Source: Nitrosopumilaceae archaeon (GTDB lineage: Archaea; Thermoproteota; Nitrososphaeria; Nitrososphaerales; Nitrosopumilaceae). From it: 35,713 nucleotides of DNA. The notes beneath the pieces are model-generated. The model saw only the letters and a list, made by a program, of their open reading frames with translations. It did not search any database and was not told the DNA's origin. The stretch spans positions 1 to 35,713 of the forward strand of contig SYJQ01000046.1 of the NCBI GenBank assembly GCA_005798405.1, written 5' to 3'. Below, one piece after another: positions 1 to 8,990 of the stretch (positions are counted from its first letter, which is position 1; the number at the start of each line of letters is the position of its first letter). Both the position numbers and the translations under genes were made by a program.

Positions 1-1446
1 ATCAACTCCCAAAGTTGGCGGTGTGCAATCGGCACATCCACTACCTGAAATCTCAGTAGAGGTAGATGAGGAGGATAAATCTAGACTAGAAAACTTTGAG
101 ACAAAGACGTCATAACTACCATTATGGGACTCATCATATGCGCCACCAGTAACTGGAAGGTCAGTTGTGTCATCAGTAGTATGTCCTGCCACATAGATAT
201 TTCCAGACGAATCTATTGCAATGGCTTGTGCAACGTCAATACCAGAGCCACCAAGAAATGTGGATGCTGATAGAGTGGTAAGACCAGAGTTGAACTTTGA
301 GACAAAGACATCCTCACCACCATTGTGGGACTCATCATATGCGCCACCAGTAACTGGAAAGTTAGTCGAGGTGGCATATCCTGTCACATAGATATTTCCA
401 GACGAATCTATTGCAATGGCTTGTGCAACGTCACTACTAGAGCCACCAAGAAATGTGGATGCTGATAGAGTGGTAAGACCAGAGGTGAACTTTGAGACAA
501 AGACGTCATAACTACCATTATGGGACTCATCATATGCGCCAGCAGTAACTGGAAGGTCAGTCGAGGCGGTATATCCTGTCACATAGATATTTCCAGACGA
601 ATCTATTGCAGTGGCGTATGCCCTGTCAGTACTAGAGCCGCCAAGAAATGTGGATGCTATAAGTGGGTCAATAACCAAATCATATTCTTTATCATATTTC
701 CCAACAGAGAATCCATATGCTCTATCAAAGACAACATAAGATACATCCACATGGACTTTGACTCCATCAATTATTTGATATGCGACAGGAGCAGTAAAGC
801 TAGTCATTTTCTGACCAAAGTGCATTACAAGCTCATCATTTTCAGACAGAGTAAGTGTGTCAGGACCATCTACTGAAATTAAAATATCTAAAGGATTACC
901 ATACGGATGAACCGTGAAAATCTTTTCTGTATTGCTCATATGTGAGATAACTTTGGCATCAATATTGTACCATGGTGTCTGTACTAGTATATTCTGATAT
1001 GCAGGAACATGATTTCTCCAATTCTCTTTTGCGCCAACAAAATAATTAATGTCAGTTTCACTTTTCTCCATTCCTTGAGGGTATAGTAAATTTCCAAAAC
1101 TCTCCTTGATTACAAATTTTGTATCATCAGAGTTCAGGTCATAAACTATACTATCTGATGTGATTGCAACTCGGCCTGCAAATATTTGTGCATAGTACAG
1201 AATTTGGCTGTCTGCCTGACCCTCATTTTTGATAAATGGAATTTGTATTTGTGCAATCTTTTGCTCCATTATTGGAGTAAGCTTTGTATTTTCAGTAGGT
1301 AAAATTTTAGTTGATTCTGTATCAATTGGATTGATATCATATATTGTCCATACTATAATTGCAGACAAAGAAATTCCAATAACTGTGATAAATATACAAA
1401 GTAACAAAGACTTGTTAATTGCTAAAAGAGATGTACTGTTGATCAT
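1..1446 (-). CDS. SBBP-repeat beta-propeller surface protein (C-terminus cut by window edge)
   Basis: The frame is open from ATG at 1446 to the window edge (482 codons, no stop). Residues 10-32 form one hydrophobic segment, so the product is a signal-anchored or exported protein. Residues ~45-255 resemble the N-terminal domain usually found before SBBP repeats. From ~residue 262 there are three ~65-residue repeats, each with a block like IDSSGNIYVTGY followed by a DVFVSKF block, the hallmark of SBBP (seven-bladed beta-propeller) repeats. After a Ser-rich linker comes CADCTPPTLGVD at the edge. I recall this Cys-x2-Cys-Thr-Pro-Pro motif from thaumarchaeal surface proteins, where it precedes a further extracellular domain, so the missing part is probably large. 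A TATA-like element lies ~30 nt upstream (about 1472-1480). Function is inferred only: cell-envelope adhesion or binding. Confidence 0.85.
   Translation of the reverse strand, partial: MINSTSLLAINKSLLLCIFITVIGISLSAIIVWTIYDINPIDTESTKILPTENTKLTPIMEQKIAQIQIPFIKNEGQADSQILYYAQIFAGRVAITSDSIVYDLNSDDTKFVIKESFGNLLYPQGMEKSETDINYFVGAKENWRNHVPAYQNILVQTPWYNIDAKVISHMSNTEKIFTVHPYGNPLDILISVDGPDTLTLSENDELVMHFGQKMTSFTAPVAYQIIDGVKVHVDVSYVVFDRAYGFSVGKYDKEYDLVIDPLIASTFLGGSSTDRAYATAIDSSGNIYVTGYTASTDLPVTAGAYDESHNGSYDVFVSKFTSGLTTLSASTFLGGSSSDVAQAIAIDSSGNIYVTGYATSTNFPVTGGAYDESHNGGEDVFVSKFNSGLTTLSASTFLGGSGIDVAQAIAIDSSGNIYVAGHTTDDTTDLPVTGGAYDESHNGSYDVFVSKFSSLDLSSSSTSTEISGSGCADCTPPTLGVD
92..660 (-). repeat. Tandem 195-bp repeats coding SBBP propeller blades
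   Basis: Near-identical units recur at a 195-bp spacing: the block ccaagaaatgtggatgct occurs at about 251, 446 and 641, and aactttgagacaaagac at 92, 293 and 488. The unit nearest the edge carries a 6-bp insertion (201 bp). The repeats are in frame (65 codons), so they are protein repeats, not a non-coding array. Their high DNA identity suggests recent duplication or gene conversion. Confidence 0.9.
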
Positions 1447-1869
1447 TTAATTACACTCTAGGAAATTTGCAAGATAATAAGATGTTTTTGCATTTGTTAA
1501 ACTATTTTTCATGTTTTTTTATTGATATATATGATTATTCATATGATAATTACCGAATCTGGAAAACACCATCTTATTTTTTCCAGTTTAGGATAACATC
1601 GTGAAATAGTTTAGATAAAGATAACTTTCCAGTAATAAAACTAGTTTCATAATTTTATTTCATCATCTTGTCTTTGTAGCTGGTGAAGTGGTTTTGTATG
1701 ATAAACAATGGATAGATTATATTGGATCTATTACATGATAAAACCAAAATTCTAAATGAGTAACCCATATCAATGAATATTTTCAACCCATAAAATAATG
1801 AGTAATAAGAACGATATTGCCAATATCTCATTTTAAGCAAGGATTTATCGATATTTTTTACCAATCAGT
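1447..1869. other. Gene-free stretch between surface protein and ROK kinase
   Basis: This is 423 bp of AT-rich sequence. It holds the putative promoter of the surface-protein gene (minus-strand TATA-like element near 1472-1480). A 69-codon open frame on the minus strand (1655-1864) has low-complexity, Tyr/Ile-rich content and no recognisable motif, so I do not call it a gene. No tRNA or clear inverted repeat is visible. Confidence 0.5.
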
Positions 1870-2736
1870 TTATAGTAGTGCTGCACCAAAAACTCCAGCA
1901 GAATCACCTAGTTTATTTTTTAGAATTGGAGTATCAACTGAATCTGAAAAGACCTTTTGATGTACAGAGTCTTTTCCTTCTGTGTATAAAAAGTCAATAT
2001 TGGACAAGCCGCCTCCCAGAACTATTGCATCTGGATCTAAAATATCAATTACGTTTGCCAATCCAAATCCAAAATTTTCCAAAAATTCATCTTTCCATTG
2101 TTTTGTATTTTGATTATCAAGATGTTTAATGATTTCAGGCATGTTTTGTAATTTGCCAGTCAGTTCTCTCCATCGTTTTTCTAGTGCTGGACCACTAATG
2201 TATGTCTCAACACAGCCACGCTTTCCACAATAACAATTATTTCCATTTTGATGTAATGTATGATGTCCCCATTCTCCAGCAATATTGGTTCTACCTTGGT
2301 GAATTTTTTCATTAATCACTATACCACCACCTACACCAGTACCCATTATGACTCCAAAAACAACATTGAATTCTTTTGCAGCACCCATTGTAGATTCAGA
2401 TATTGCAAAACAATTTGCATCATTTTCCATAGAGACTTTTTTATCCAATATGTTTTCTAAATCATCTTTGAACGGTTTTCCAATAAGACATTGAGTGTTG
2501 CTGTTTTTTATCAAACCAGTCTTTTTTGATATTACGCCAGGAGTGCAAATTCCTACAGAATAATCTTCAACGTTTTCTAAAAGTTCCATAACCAATGAAT
2601 TAATCGTATTTAATATTTGATGATAATCACTTTGGGGGGTTGGAATTCTTTTTCTTTGAATTGTATCAAGATTTTCATCTAATAAAATAGCTTCTATTTT
2701 AGTTCCACCAAGATCTATTCCTAGTTTGTACAACAA
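1870..2736 (-). CDS. ROK-family sugar kinase (glucokinase-like)
   Basis: The 288-residue product starts at TTG 2736. The N-terminus carries the ATP-binding signature GIDLGGTK (residues ~6-13). The middle has the ROK signature: a GEWGHHTLH block followed by CYCGKRGCVE, whose cysteines bind the structural zinc, then SGPAL. The late GGGLSN and GAALL blocks close the ASKHA fold. The length is normal for the family (280-320). It should phosphorylate a hexose or N-acetylhexosamine with ATP in the cytosol; substrate cannot be read from sequence. It stands alone on the minus strand, 53 bp downstream of the thermosome gene. ROK repressors are excluded because there is no N-terminal helix-turn-helix. 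Confidence 0.9.
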   Translation of the reverse strand: MLYKLGIDLGGTKIEAILLDENLDTIQRKRIPTPQSDYHQILNTINSLVMELLENVEDYSVGICTPGVISKKTGLIKNSNTQCLIGKPFKDDLENILDKKVSMENDANCFAISESTMGAAKEFNVVFGVIMGTGVGGGIVINEKIHQGRTNIAGEWGHHTLHQNGNNCYCGKRGCVETYISGPALEKRWRELTGKLQNMPEIIKHLDNQNTKQWKDEFLENFGFGLANVIDILDPDAIVLGGGLSNIDFLYTEGKDSVHQKVFSDSVDTPILKNKLGDSAGVFGAALL

Positions 2737-2789
2737 TACTCTAGTGAAAATTGGATTGCTTAAGTTTTATCTGATTATATAGAAAAGAT

Positions 2790-4385
2790 TTATCGTGCGC
2801 CAGAAACTGAAATTACATCATCAATTCTAAGAATCATGCATGCAGCCTCGGTTGCAGATTTGATTATTTGTTCTTTTACTGCAAGTGGCTCTACAACGTC
2901 AATTGCTAACATGTCAGCAATTTGTGTATTTCGTGCATCAATTCCTGTCCATTTACGACCTTGATTTTGTTTTGCTCTAAGTGTAGCCATTGTATCAATA
3001 GGATCCATTCCAGCATTTTCTGCTATTGTAAGAGGAATAATCTCCAATGCTTCAGCATATTTTTTAATTGCAAGTTGTTCTCTACCATCAAAGCTATCTG
3101 CCCAGTCTTTTAGTTGTGATGCAGCATATGATTCTGGTGCTCCGCCTCCTGCAACAATTTCTGGTTTTTCAATTACATCTTTTACTACCATTAGAGAATC
3201 ATGAATTGAACGATCAACTTCATCAATAACTCGCTGTGAACCACCTCGAATAAGTAAAGTTACAGATTGTGGATGTTTACAACCTTCAATGAATACCCAT
3301 TTATCAGATTCAACTTTCTTTTGATGGGCAATATCAGCAATACCAAGATCTTTTTCTGTAAGATCATCAAGATTAGATATAACACGTCCACCAGTAGCTT
3401 TACCAAGTTTTATCATGTCACTTTCTTTAACACGTCTTACTGCCATAATACCATATTTTGCTAAATAATGTTGTGCGATATCGTCAATTCCTTTTTGACA
3501 AATTAATACATTAACGCCAATATGATGAAGTTTATCAACCATTGTTTTGAGCATTCTGTTTTCTTCTTCCAAAAACATTTGCATTTGTGTGGGATCAGTA
3601 ATTCTTATTTCAGAACTCATCTCAGTCTTTTCAATTTCTAGTGCAGAATTCAAAAGTGCAATCTTTGCTTTCTCAATTTTTGTAGGCATGCCACTATGAA
3701 CAACTTCTTTATCCAAAACAATGCCCTTGATAATTTGAGTATCGGTGATTGAACCACCTGCTTTCTTTTCAACTTTGATATTTTCAAGATCGATGGAATA
3801 TGTCTCTGCCTTCTTTGTTGCAACTCCTAATATTGCATCTACTACAACTTTGGAAAGTATATCACTGTCTTCAGAGATTAATTTTGATTGCATACTGGTT
3901 GTGGCAATCTTGAGAAGTGTTTCCCTATCATCAGGTTTGATCTTTTTTGCCATTTCAGAGTAAATTTCTAGTGTTTTTTCAGCTGCTGCTTGATAACCTT
4001 CAATAATTACTGATGGATGAACGTCTTTTTTGAGAAGATCTTCTGCTCTAGCTAAAAGAGCGCCTCCAAAAACTACTGATGATGTAGTGCCATCACCTAC
4101 CTCATTATCGACTGTTTTTGAAATTTCTACCATCATTTTTGCTGCTGGGTGTTGAACATCAATTTCTTTTAAGATAGTTGCACCATCATTTGTAATTGTA
4201 ACATCGCCTAAGGAATCAACTAACATTTTATCTAAACCTCTTGGACCTAGGCTGCTTTTAACTAGTTCAGCAACTAGTTTGGCAGCAGCAATGTTGTTGT
4301 GCTGAGCATCTTTACCTTTTTGTTGTAGTGCGCTCTCTTTTAGAACTAAAACCGGTCCATTCGGGGTTTGTTGAATTGATGCCAT
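2790..4385 (-). CDS. thsA: Thermosome subunit (group II chaperonin)
   Basis: The 531-residue product starts at ATG 4385. It shows group II chaperonin signatures: [12 protein letters not shown] near residue 47, NDGATIL near 66, and the ATPase motif VGDGTTS near 96 whose Asp is catalytic. The C-terminal half contains VAGGGAPE and [10 protein letters not shown]. It assembles into a double-ring ATP-dependent chaperonin that folds cytosolic proteins, with a built-in lid instead of a GroES partner. The C-terminus ends in VSGAR without a long Gly-Met tail, so this may be one of several paralogous subunits. The letter of the symbol (A or B) is a guess. Upstream spacing to adenine deaminase is 43 bp, so the two may be co-transcribed or separately promoted. 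Confidence 0.97.
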   Translation of the reverse strand: MASIQQTPNGPVLVLKESALQQKGKDAQHNNIAAAKLVAELVKSSLGPRGLDKMLVDSLGDVTITNDGATILKEIDVQHPAAKMMVEISKTVDNEVGDGTTSSVVFGGALLARAEDLLKKDVHPSVIIEGYQAAAEKTLEIYSEMAKKIKPDDRETLLKIATTSMQSKLISEDSDILSKVVVDAILGVATKKAETYSIDLENIKVEKKAGGSITDTQIIKGIVLDKEVVHSGMPTKIEKAKIALLNSALEIEKTEMSSEIRITDPTQMQMFLEEENRMLKTMVDKLHHIGVNVLICQKGIDDIAQHYLAKYGIMAVRRVKESDMIKLGKATGGRVISNLDDLTEKDLGIADIAHQKKVESDKWVFIEGCKHPQSVTLLIRGGSQRVIDEVDRSIHDSLMVVKDVIEKPEIVAGGGAPESYAASQLKDWADSFDGREQLAIKKYAEALEIIPLTIAENAGMDPIDTMATLRAKQNQGRKWTGIDARNTQIADMLAIDVVEPLAVKEQIIKSATEAACMILRIDDVISVSGAR

Positions 4386-4428
4386 TGAGATAAGCTACAA
4401 TCCTTTGTATCCCCCTTTTTAACATTAC

Positions 4429-6213
4429 TTAGTTGATTGGGTTAATGTAAGATCGTCTCTTAACATCTACAATTCCTCCAGATAAGATACGAATTGATGG
4501 AAGAGCAAGAAAAGGCAAGAAAAGAGGGATCAGATGTGGTCTTGAAAACTTACAACCAGAATCGACAATCGAGTTATTGACTTGTTCAAAGTTAGATAAA
4601 ACTTTTTCAAATGAATCAGTGGAAATAATTCCTGCGAGTTGCAAGGGTAATGATGCAATAATTTTACCAGATTTTACCACAACTAGACCTCCCTGATTTT
4701 TTATAAGAGAATTTGCAGCAATTGACATATCAGAATCATTAGAACCAATTACAATCAGGTCATTTTCATGAAAACTCCAAGTTGATGCAAACGCACTAAT
4801 GTCTGCTCCAAAATTTTCAAGAAAACCTATAGCATGTTTGTTAGTTCCATGAATTCTATCAAAAGCTGCTACTTTCCACACATCCTTATCTAAAGAAGTC
4901 AAAATATTTCCTTCTTTAGTGAATAGCTCTGCTGAGCCAAGTTTAGTTATAATTTCAGTTTGCATAAAAATAGTATTTGCAATAATGCTTTGCTTTTTTG
5001 ATTTAATACCAAAGTCTTTGGGAGATAATTTGTTTAGTTTGACTGTTTTTTTAATCCATGTAGGAATAATTTTTTTCTTTATTGAGGTAACAATACTTCC
5101 ATTTGAAACAACTAGTTTTCCACCTACAAAGACTTTGTTGGGTTTAAGAGATTTCAAGTCATCAAAAATTAAAATATCTGCAAGTTTTCCTGGTGCAATA
5201 CCACCTAAATCTTTGCTCATGTTGTAATAATCAAAGCAGTTTTTTGAAGCCATTGAAATAGCATCTATTGGTTTTAGACCAAGTTTTATGGATTCTCTAA
5301 CACAGTGATCAATATGACCATATTTTGTAATATCTATAGGATCAAGTCCATCAGAACAAAACATCAGTCTATCAAGACTTGTTCCATGAATCAATACACC
5401 TGGAATGATTTCTTTCAAGTCACGCCTAATTGATCCTTCTCTTATCATAATTGACATTCCTAGGCGTAATCTTTCTAAGACTTGATCAAAATTCAGAGGT
5501 TCATGACATGACAAGATTCCAGATGCAACATACGCGTTGAGTTTTTTTTCACTGGCTCCAGCAGTATGTCCATTAATTATGCAATCATTTTCTAACATAG
5601 TAGATAGAGACTTCATTGTTTTTGGATCTCGAAGTGTCACTTTGGTCCATGAAAAAACTTCGCCCAGTCCTAGAACATGAGGATGCTTGATTGCTAATTT
5701 TTCTTGTGATAATGATAAAGTTTTACTGTGACTGAATTTTCCATCAACAGGAAGACCGCCTGGAACAACTTGGAAAATTCTAATAGGTAAGTCTTCTCCA
5801 AGTTTTAAAAATTCTTGAAATCCTTTGTAACCAGATACACTAACAATGTCTATAGGATCTGAGAAAAGAGATGTCACACCACAGAGAAGTGATTTTTTTG
5901 CGAGTTCGGAAGGCAGGACAAACTGATCAATGTGTAAATGAGGATCAGCAAAACCGGGTCCCACATATTTTTCCTTGACATCAATGATAGTTGTTTTTGG
6001 TCCAATCGCATGCCCTGCATCTGGACCAACATATGCAATTCTATCATTAACTATTGCAATCTGAATTTTTGGAATGATCTCTTTAGTGTAAACGGATAGT
6101 AAGGAGCAATTTTTTAGGACAAGATCTCCTTTTTTGTCACCCATTGCCACTGAATTTAATGAAGAAATCGAATTCGCTAGGCTCGAAGTCATAAATTTTC
6201 TTGTATTTTGCAC
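4429..6213 (-). CDS. ade: Adenine deaminase
   Basis: The 594-residue product starts at GTG 6213 and hydrolyses adenine to hypoxanthine and ammonia (purine salvage). Metal ligands are visible in DPHLHIDQFV (HxH, near residue 91) and in the later GHTAGASEKKL and SCHEPLN blocks. MFCSDGLDP holds the conserved Asp near residue 308. A C-terminal ~180-residue domain follows the barrel, as in COG1001 adenine deaminases; the total length matches that family (570-600). Catalytic products include ammonia, which an ammonia oxidiser could use, but that link is inference. It is divergent from the L44e gene with only 48 bp between start codons. The N-terminal ~30 residues look poorly conserved, so a start nearer MGDKKGDL is possible. 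Confidence 0.9.
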   Translation of the reverse strand: MQNTRKFMTSSLANSISSLNSVAMGDKKGDLVLKNCSLLSVYTKEIIPKIQIAIVNDRIAYVGPDAGHAIGPKTTIIDVKEKYVGPGFADPHLHIDQFVLPSELAKKSLLCGVTSLFSDPIDIVSVSGYKGFQEFLKLGEDLPIRIFQVVPGGLPVDGKFSHSKTLSLSQEKLAIKHPHVLGLGEVFSWTKVTLRDPKTMKSLSTMLENDCIINGHTAGASEKKLNAYVASGILSCHEPLNFDQVLERLRLGMSIMIREGSIRRDLKEIIPGVLIHGTSLDRLMFCSDGLDPIDITKYGHIDHCVRESIKLGLKPIDAISMASKNCFDYYNMSKDLGGIAPGKLADILIFDDLKSLKPNKVFVGGKLVVSNGSIVTSIKKKIIPTWIKKTVKLNKLSPKDFGIKSKKQSIIANTIFMQTEIITKLGSAELFTKEGNILTSLDKDVWKVAAFDRIHGTNKHAIGFLENFGADISAFASTWSFHENDLIVIGSNDSDMSIAANSLIKNQGGLVVVKSGKIIASLPLQLAGIISTDSFEKVLSNFEQVNNSIVDSGCKFSRPHLIPLFLPFLALPSIRILSGGIVDVKRRSYINPIN

Positions 6214-6230
6214 CTATTATAGATTCAATG

Positions 6231-6238
6231 CTTAAATT
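6231..6238 (+). promoter_or_regulatory. TATA box of the L44e-S27e operon
   Basis: cttaaatt is centred ~27 nt before the ATG at 6262. That is the spacing expected for an archaeal leaderless transcript. It lies in the 48-bp divergent gap with adenine deaminase. Confidence 0.55.
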
Positions 6239-6261
6239 ACCGTTGAAGCGGTTTTTTTCAT

Positions 6262-6543
6262 ATGAACATACCCAAGGTCATCCGCAAGTATTGTGCCAAA
6301 TGTAAAACACATACTGAGCAGAAGGTCTCAATATACAAGGCAGGGAAAAGAAGAGGCTCTGCAAGAGGAGAACGTAGACATGCTGAACGTAAACGAGGGT
6401 ATGGTGGACAAAAATTCCCAAAACTTGCAAAACCTGCAAAAGTTACAAAGAAAGTTACTCCAATTATGACATGTACTGTATGCAAAAAGAAATACAATAA
6501 ACCAGGCATTAGAATTAAGAAATTTGAGTTGGTGGCAGCATGA
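6262..6543 (+). CDS. rpl44e: 50S ribosomal protein L44e
   Basis: This is a 93-residue basic protein of the archaeal/eukaryotic L44e (L36a/eL42) family, a zinc-binding large-subunit protein near the E site. Two CxxC knuckles are visible: CAKC near residue 11 and CTVC near residue 72. Between them is the very basic KAGKRRGSARGERR stretch and GGQKFP, which are diagnostic. Length is standard. Its stop overlaps the S27e start (ATGA), giving translational coupling. The same two-gene order is common in archaea. Confidence 0.97.
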   Translation: MNIPKVIRKYCAKCKTHTEQKVSIYKAGKRRGSARGERRHAERKRGYGGQKFPKLAKPAKVTKKVTPIMTCTVCKKKYNKPGIRIKKFELVAA

Positions 6544-6737
6544 AAAAGGATCATATTGAAATTCCAAAGCCATCAAGTAAGTTCCAGAAAGTTAATTGTA
6601 ATGAATGTGGCGAGTTACAAGTAGTATATTCTCATGCATCACAAGCTGTGGTGTGTAATTCTTGTGGCAACAATATTGCTGAACCAACAGGTTCCAAAGC
6701 AAAGATTAATGGAAAAATCTCAGGTAGTGCTGAGTAA
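6540..6737 (+). CDS. rps27e: 30S ribosomal protein S27e
   Basis: This 65-residue zinc-ribbon protein of the small subunit has the S27e pattern: CNECG near residue 20 and CNSCGN near 39, separated by VVYSHASQAVV, followed by the EPTGSKAK block. Length is normal. The start overlaps the L44e stop by 4 nt. The 3' end overlaps the convergent cobY gene by 18 nt, so transcripts from the two strands are antisense to each other here. Confidence 0.97.
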   Translation: MKKDHIEIPKPSSKFQKVNCNECGELQVVYSHASQAVVCNSCGNNIAEPTGSKAKINGKISGSAE

Positions 6738-7304
6738 ATCATAATCTTGTTTTGTGTTTAGATTAAAAGCGATTCTTTTATCGTCAATTATTATAAATTT
6801 CTCAGGTATGTTTTCTAGCACTGAAATATTTTTTGCATTTACTAATGAAATTCCTGTATAACAGCATTGTTGATTTTCAAAATCAAGCCAATAGTTAGAG
6901 GAAAGCTGTAATGATTCCAAGAATTTTTTTGTAACAAGGATTGTGGTCCAAATATTTTCTGATTTACATTGACTAACAATGTTTTTGATAATATCTCCGT
7001 CTAAAAACGGCAAATCAGCAGATGTAATCAAAACAAAATCATTTAATGATTTTAGAACTAAATTAAGATCTTCGACATATCCATTGCCTGGAGTATTGAA
7101 GAGATCAATATTATTTTCCTCCAATAATTTCTTTGTTTGTGGTGAGTTGGAACTTGTAATTGCCAATATTTTTGAAAAGCATTTAGAATTTACTAATGCA
7201 TCAACTACATGAAGAACTATAGGTTTTTTGTATTTTAAAAGTAGTTTTTCTCCAACCAAGTTCATTCGGCTTCCTTTGCCACCAGCCATTACAATACCAA
7301 TCAT
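6720..7304 (-). CDS. cobY: GTP:adenosylcobinamide-phosphate guanylyltransferase CobY
   Basis: The 194-residue nucleotidyltransferase starts at ATG 7304. The N-terminal signature MAGGKGSRM is the NTP-transferase loop, followed by a Lys (GEKLLLKYKKP) as in archaeal CobY. An SADLPFL block near residue 95 supplies metal-binding Asp. CobY replaces bacterial CobU and transfers GMP from GTP to adenosylcobinamide phosphate, giving AdoCbi-GDP for CobS. It is the last gene of the cobalamin operon and its start overlaps the cobS stop by 4 nt. A MobA-like role is possible on sequence alone but the context decides for CobY. Confidence 0.9.
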   Translation of the reverse strand: MIGIVMAGGKGSRMNLVGEKLLLKYKKPIVLHVVDALVNSKCFSKILAITSSNSPQTKKLLEENNIDLFNTPGNGYVEDLNLVLKSLNDFVLITSADLPFLDGDIIKNIVSQCKSENIWTTILVTKKFLESLQLSSNYWLDFENQQCCYTGISLVNAKNISVLENIPEKFIIIDDKRIAFNLNTKQDYDLLSTT

Positions 7305-8026
7305 ATAGAAACAAAAATTAGAAGAGATGCTAATCGAGTCAATTCGTTTGTGGCACCCAATACATCTCCTGTAATTCCTCCAAAGCTACGAGTAGTCAAA
7401 ATGGTCAGAAATAGTGTAAATGTCACACCTATTCCAAATAAGAATAATCCAGTGGAACCGCCAAGAACAATCAATGGAATCAGAGTAATCACAGTTGCTA
7501 GCATCAATTTCTTTTTGTTTTTCATCAGTTCAACAAATGGTGAATTTGAGCCCAAAGAGGCAGATTTTCCTATACTTGCCATCAAAACCATTGAAAATTT
7601 TGCAAATATCTCGCTGAGTAAAATTGCCAAGAATAACTGATAACCGGTAGATAATGAGATTGCTATGATCAATCCCACAACATACAATACTATTGTGACT
7701 ATTCCAGCAGAACCGGTAGAAAGATCTTTCATTGCTGCAAGTTTTTTTTCTTTTGTTCCCTTTGCCATCAGGCCATCTGCAAAATCTGCCAGACCATCAG
7801 TGTGGTGTATACCAGTAAGTATTGCTAATGAAACAACAACTAACAGACTTACTATCAATGGATCTAAAAATAATGAAAGTCCAAATCCTATTGAACCAAC
7901 AATCAAGCCAATTGTAATTCCTACAATTGGAAATAGATACATGTATTTTGCAATTGTTTCAAGATTTGAATTGCTAGTTGGGATAATAGTCAGAAATGAA
8001 AAAACAGACCCAATTTCTTTAAGCAT
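7301..8026 (-). CDS. cobS: Adenosylcobinamide-GDP ribazoletransferase (cobalamin synthase)
   Basis: The 241-residue, strongly hydrophobic protein has about six membrane segments. The family signature is HHTDGLADFADGLMA near residue 78, an Asp-rich metal site used for transferring the alpha-ribazole nucleotide onto AdoCbi-GDP. FGGITGDVLGATNE near the C-terminus is a second conserved acidic motif. It acts in the cytoplasmic membrane at the end of the nucleotide-loop pathway. It overlaps cbiB upstream by 8 nt and cobY downstream by 4 nt, so the genes are translationally coupled. Confidence 0.95.
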   Translation of the reverse strand: MLKEIGSVFSFLTIIPTSNSNLETIAKYMYLFPIVGITIGLIVGSIGFGLSLFLDPLIVSLLVVVSLAILTGIHHTDGLADFADGLMAKGTKEKKLAAMKDLSTGSAGIVTIVLYVVGLIIAISLSTGYQLFLAILLSEIFAKFSMVLMASIGKSASLGSNSPFVELMKNKKKLMLATVITLIPLIVLGGSTGLFLFGIGVTFTLFLTILTTRSFGGITGDVLGATNELTRLASLLIFVSI

Positions 8027-8990
8027 GAATCATCCATCCTAAATAAGATAAAAGAAAAAGAATTGGAATAACTACAATTCCACAAAACAATATTGAGGTG
8101 ACTTTCATTATTGAAATAGCTGATTTTACATGATGTTTTGTAAATGAATTGTTTCCATCACCAAGTGAATAATGATCAATTTTTTCAAATTTTGCTCCTA
8201 GTGCACCTGCAATGGCTGCCATTGGATATCCAGCATTAGGACTTGTAGTTTTTCTTCCATCACGAATCATTATTTCATAAGATTTTCTCCAATCTTTTCC
8301 AAGAATCATAGCACCAAGTATCATGACAAATCCTGTTAGTCTTGATGGAATGTAATTCAAAATTTTGTCACAGTTTGCTCCAAACCATCCAATATTTTTG
8401 AAAATATCCGTCTTGTATCCAATCATAGAATCTGCAGTATTGATAACTCTGTAAACAAATGCTCCAGGTAAACCAAAAATTGCAAAGTAGAAAAGAGGTC
8501 CAGTTATACCATCTACAGTATTTTCACTGATGCTCTCCAATACGCCTGAAAATACATGGTTTTTGTCAAGATCCTTGGTATTTCGCTTTACAATCATGGA
8601 TAAATTGTCTCGTGCAGAAGAGAGGTTGTTTTGTTCCAGGGCATCTACTACAGCAAGGGCATGTCTTTCCATTCCTTTTATTGCGATAGTTGTCTTTAGT
8701 AATACGCCACCCACGATTATTGAGATTATAATGTATATGTAATCTATAGTGATTAATTTAATTCCAATATTTAAAAAAATGATCAAAGATGCAACAGTTC
8801 CACTAGAAATTAAAATGATAAAAATACCGCCAAGTTTTTCTAAATTTTCAGATGGATTTTTTGTGTATGGAGTTAATTTTGCAATTAAAGAACCTATCCA
8901 AGCTGTTGGATGAAACTTGTTTCTAGGATCACCCACTGCAAAATCCAATACAAGTGCAAAAAATACTACTAGTATTGACTCAACTATCAA
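8019..8990 (-). CDS. cbiB: Adenosylcobinamide-phosphate synthase CbiB/CobD
   Basis: The 323-residue membrane protein starts at ATG 8990 and has several hydrophobic helices. Conserved CbiB blocks are DFAVGDPRNKFHPTAWIG near residue 16, SENTVDGITGPLFYF near 152 and SPNAGYPMAAIAGAL near 248. It attaches (R)-1-amino-2-propanol phosphate, or aminopropanol, to cobyric acid to give cobinamide phosphate. The gene directly follows cobQ with a 4-nt overlap (ATGA type) and precedes cobS, in pathway order. Length is normal. Confidence 0.95.
   Translation of the reverse strand: MIVESILVVFFALVLDFAVGDPRNKFHPTAWIGSLIAKLTPYTKNPSENLEKLGGIFIILISSGTVASLIIFLNIGIKLITIDYIYIIISIIVGGVLLKTTIAIKGMERHALAVVDALEQNNLSSARDNLSMIVKRNTKDLDKNHVFSGVLESISENTVDGITGPLFYFAIFGLPGAFVYRVINTADSMIGYKTDIFKNIGWFGANCDKILNYIPSRLTGFVMILGAMILGKDWRKSYEIMIRDGRKTTSPNAGYPMAAIAGALGAKFEKIDHYSLGDGNNSFTKHHVKSAISIMKVTSILFCGIVVIPILFLLSYLGWMIHA

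Noticed and set aside
92-660. CRISPR-like periodicity
   Set aside because: Spacing is 195 bp, units are in frame and code SBBP propeller blades; there are no unique spacers between short repeats.
1655-1864. 69-codon minus-strand ORF in the left intergenic region
   Set aside because: Composition is low-complexity with no motif or convincing start, and the region is otherwise promoter-like; treated as chance.
4919-5227. 102-codon plus-strand ORF opposite adenine deaminase
   Set aside because: Antisense to a well-recognised enzyme with intact motifs; no independent support.
6258-6576. Minus-strand ORFs opposite L44e
   Set aside because: They are antisense shadows of the highly conserved L44e gene.
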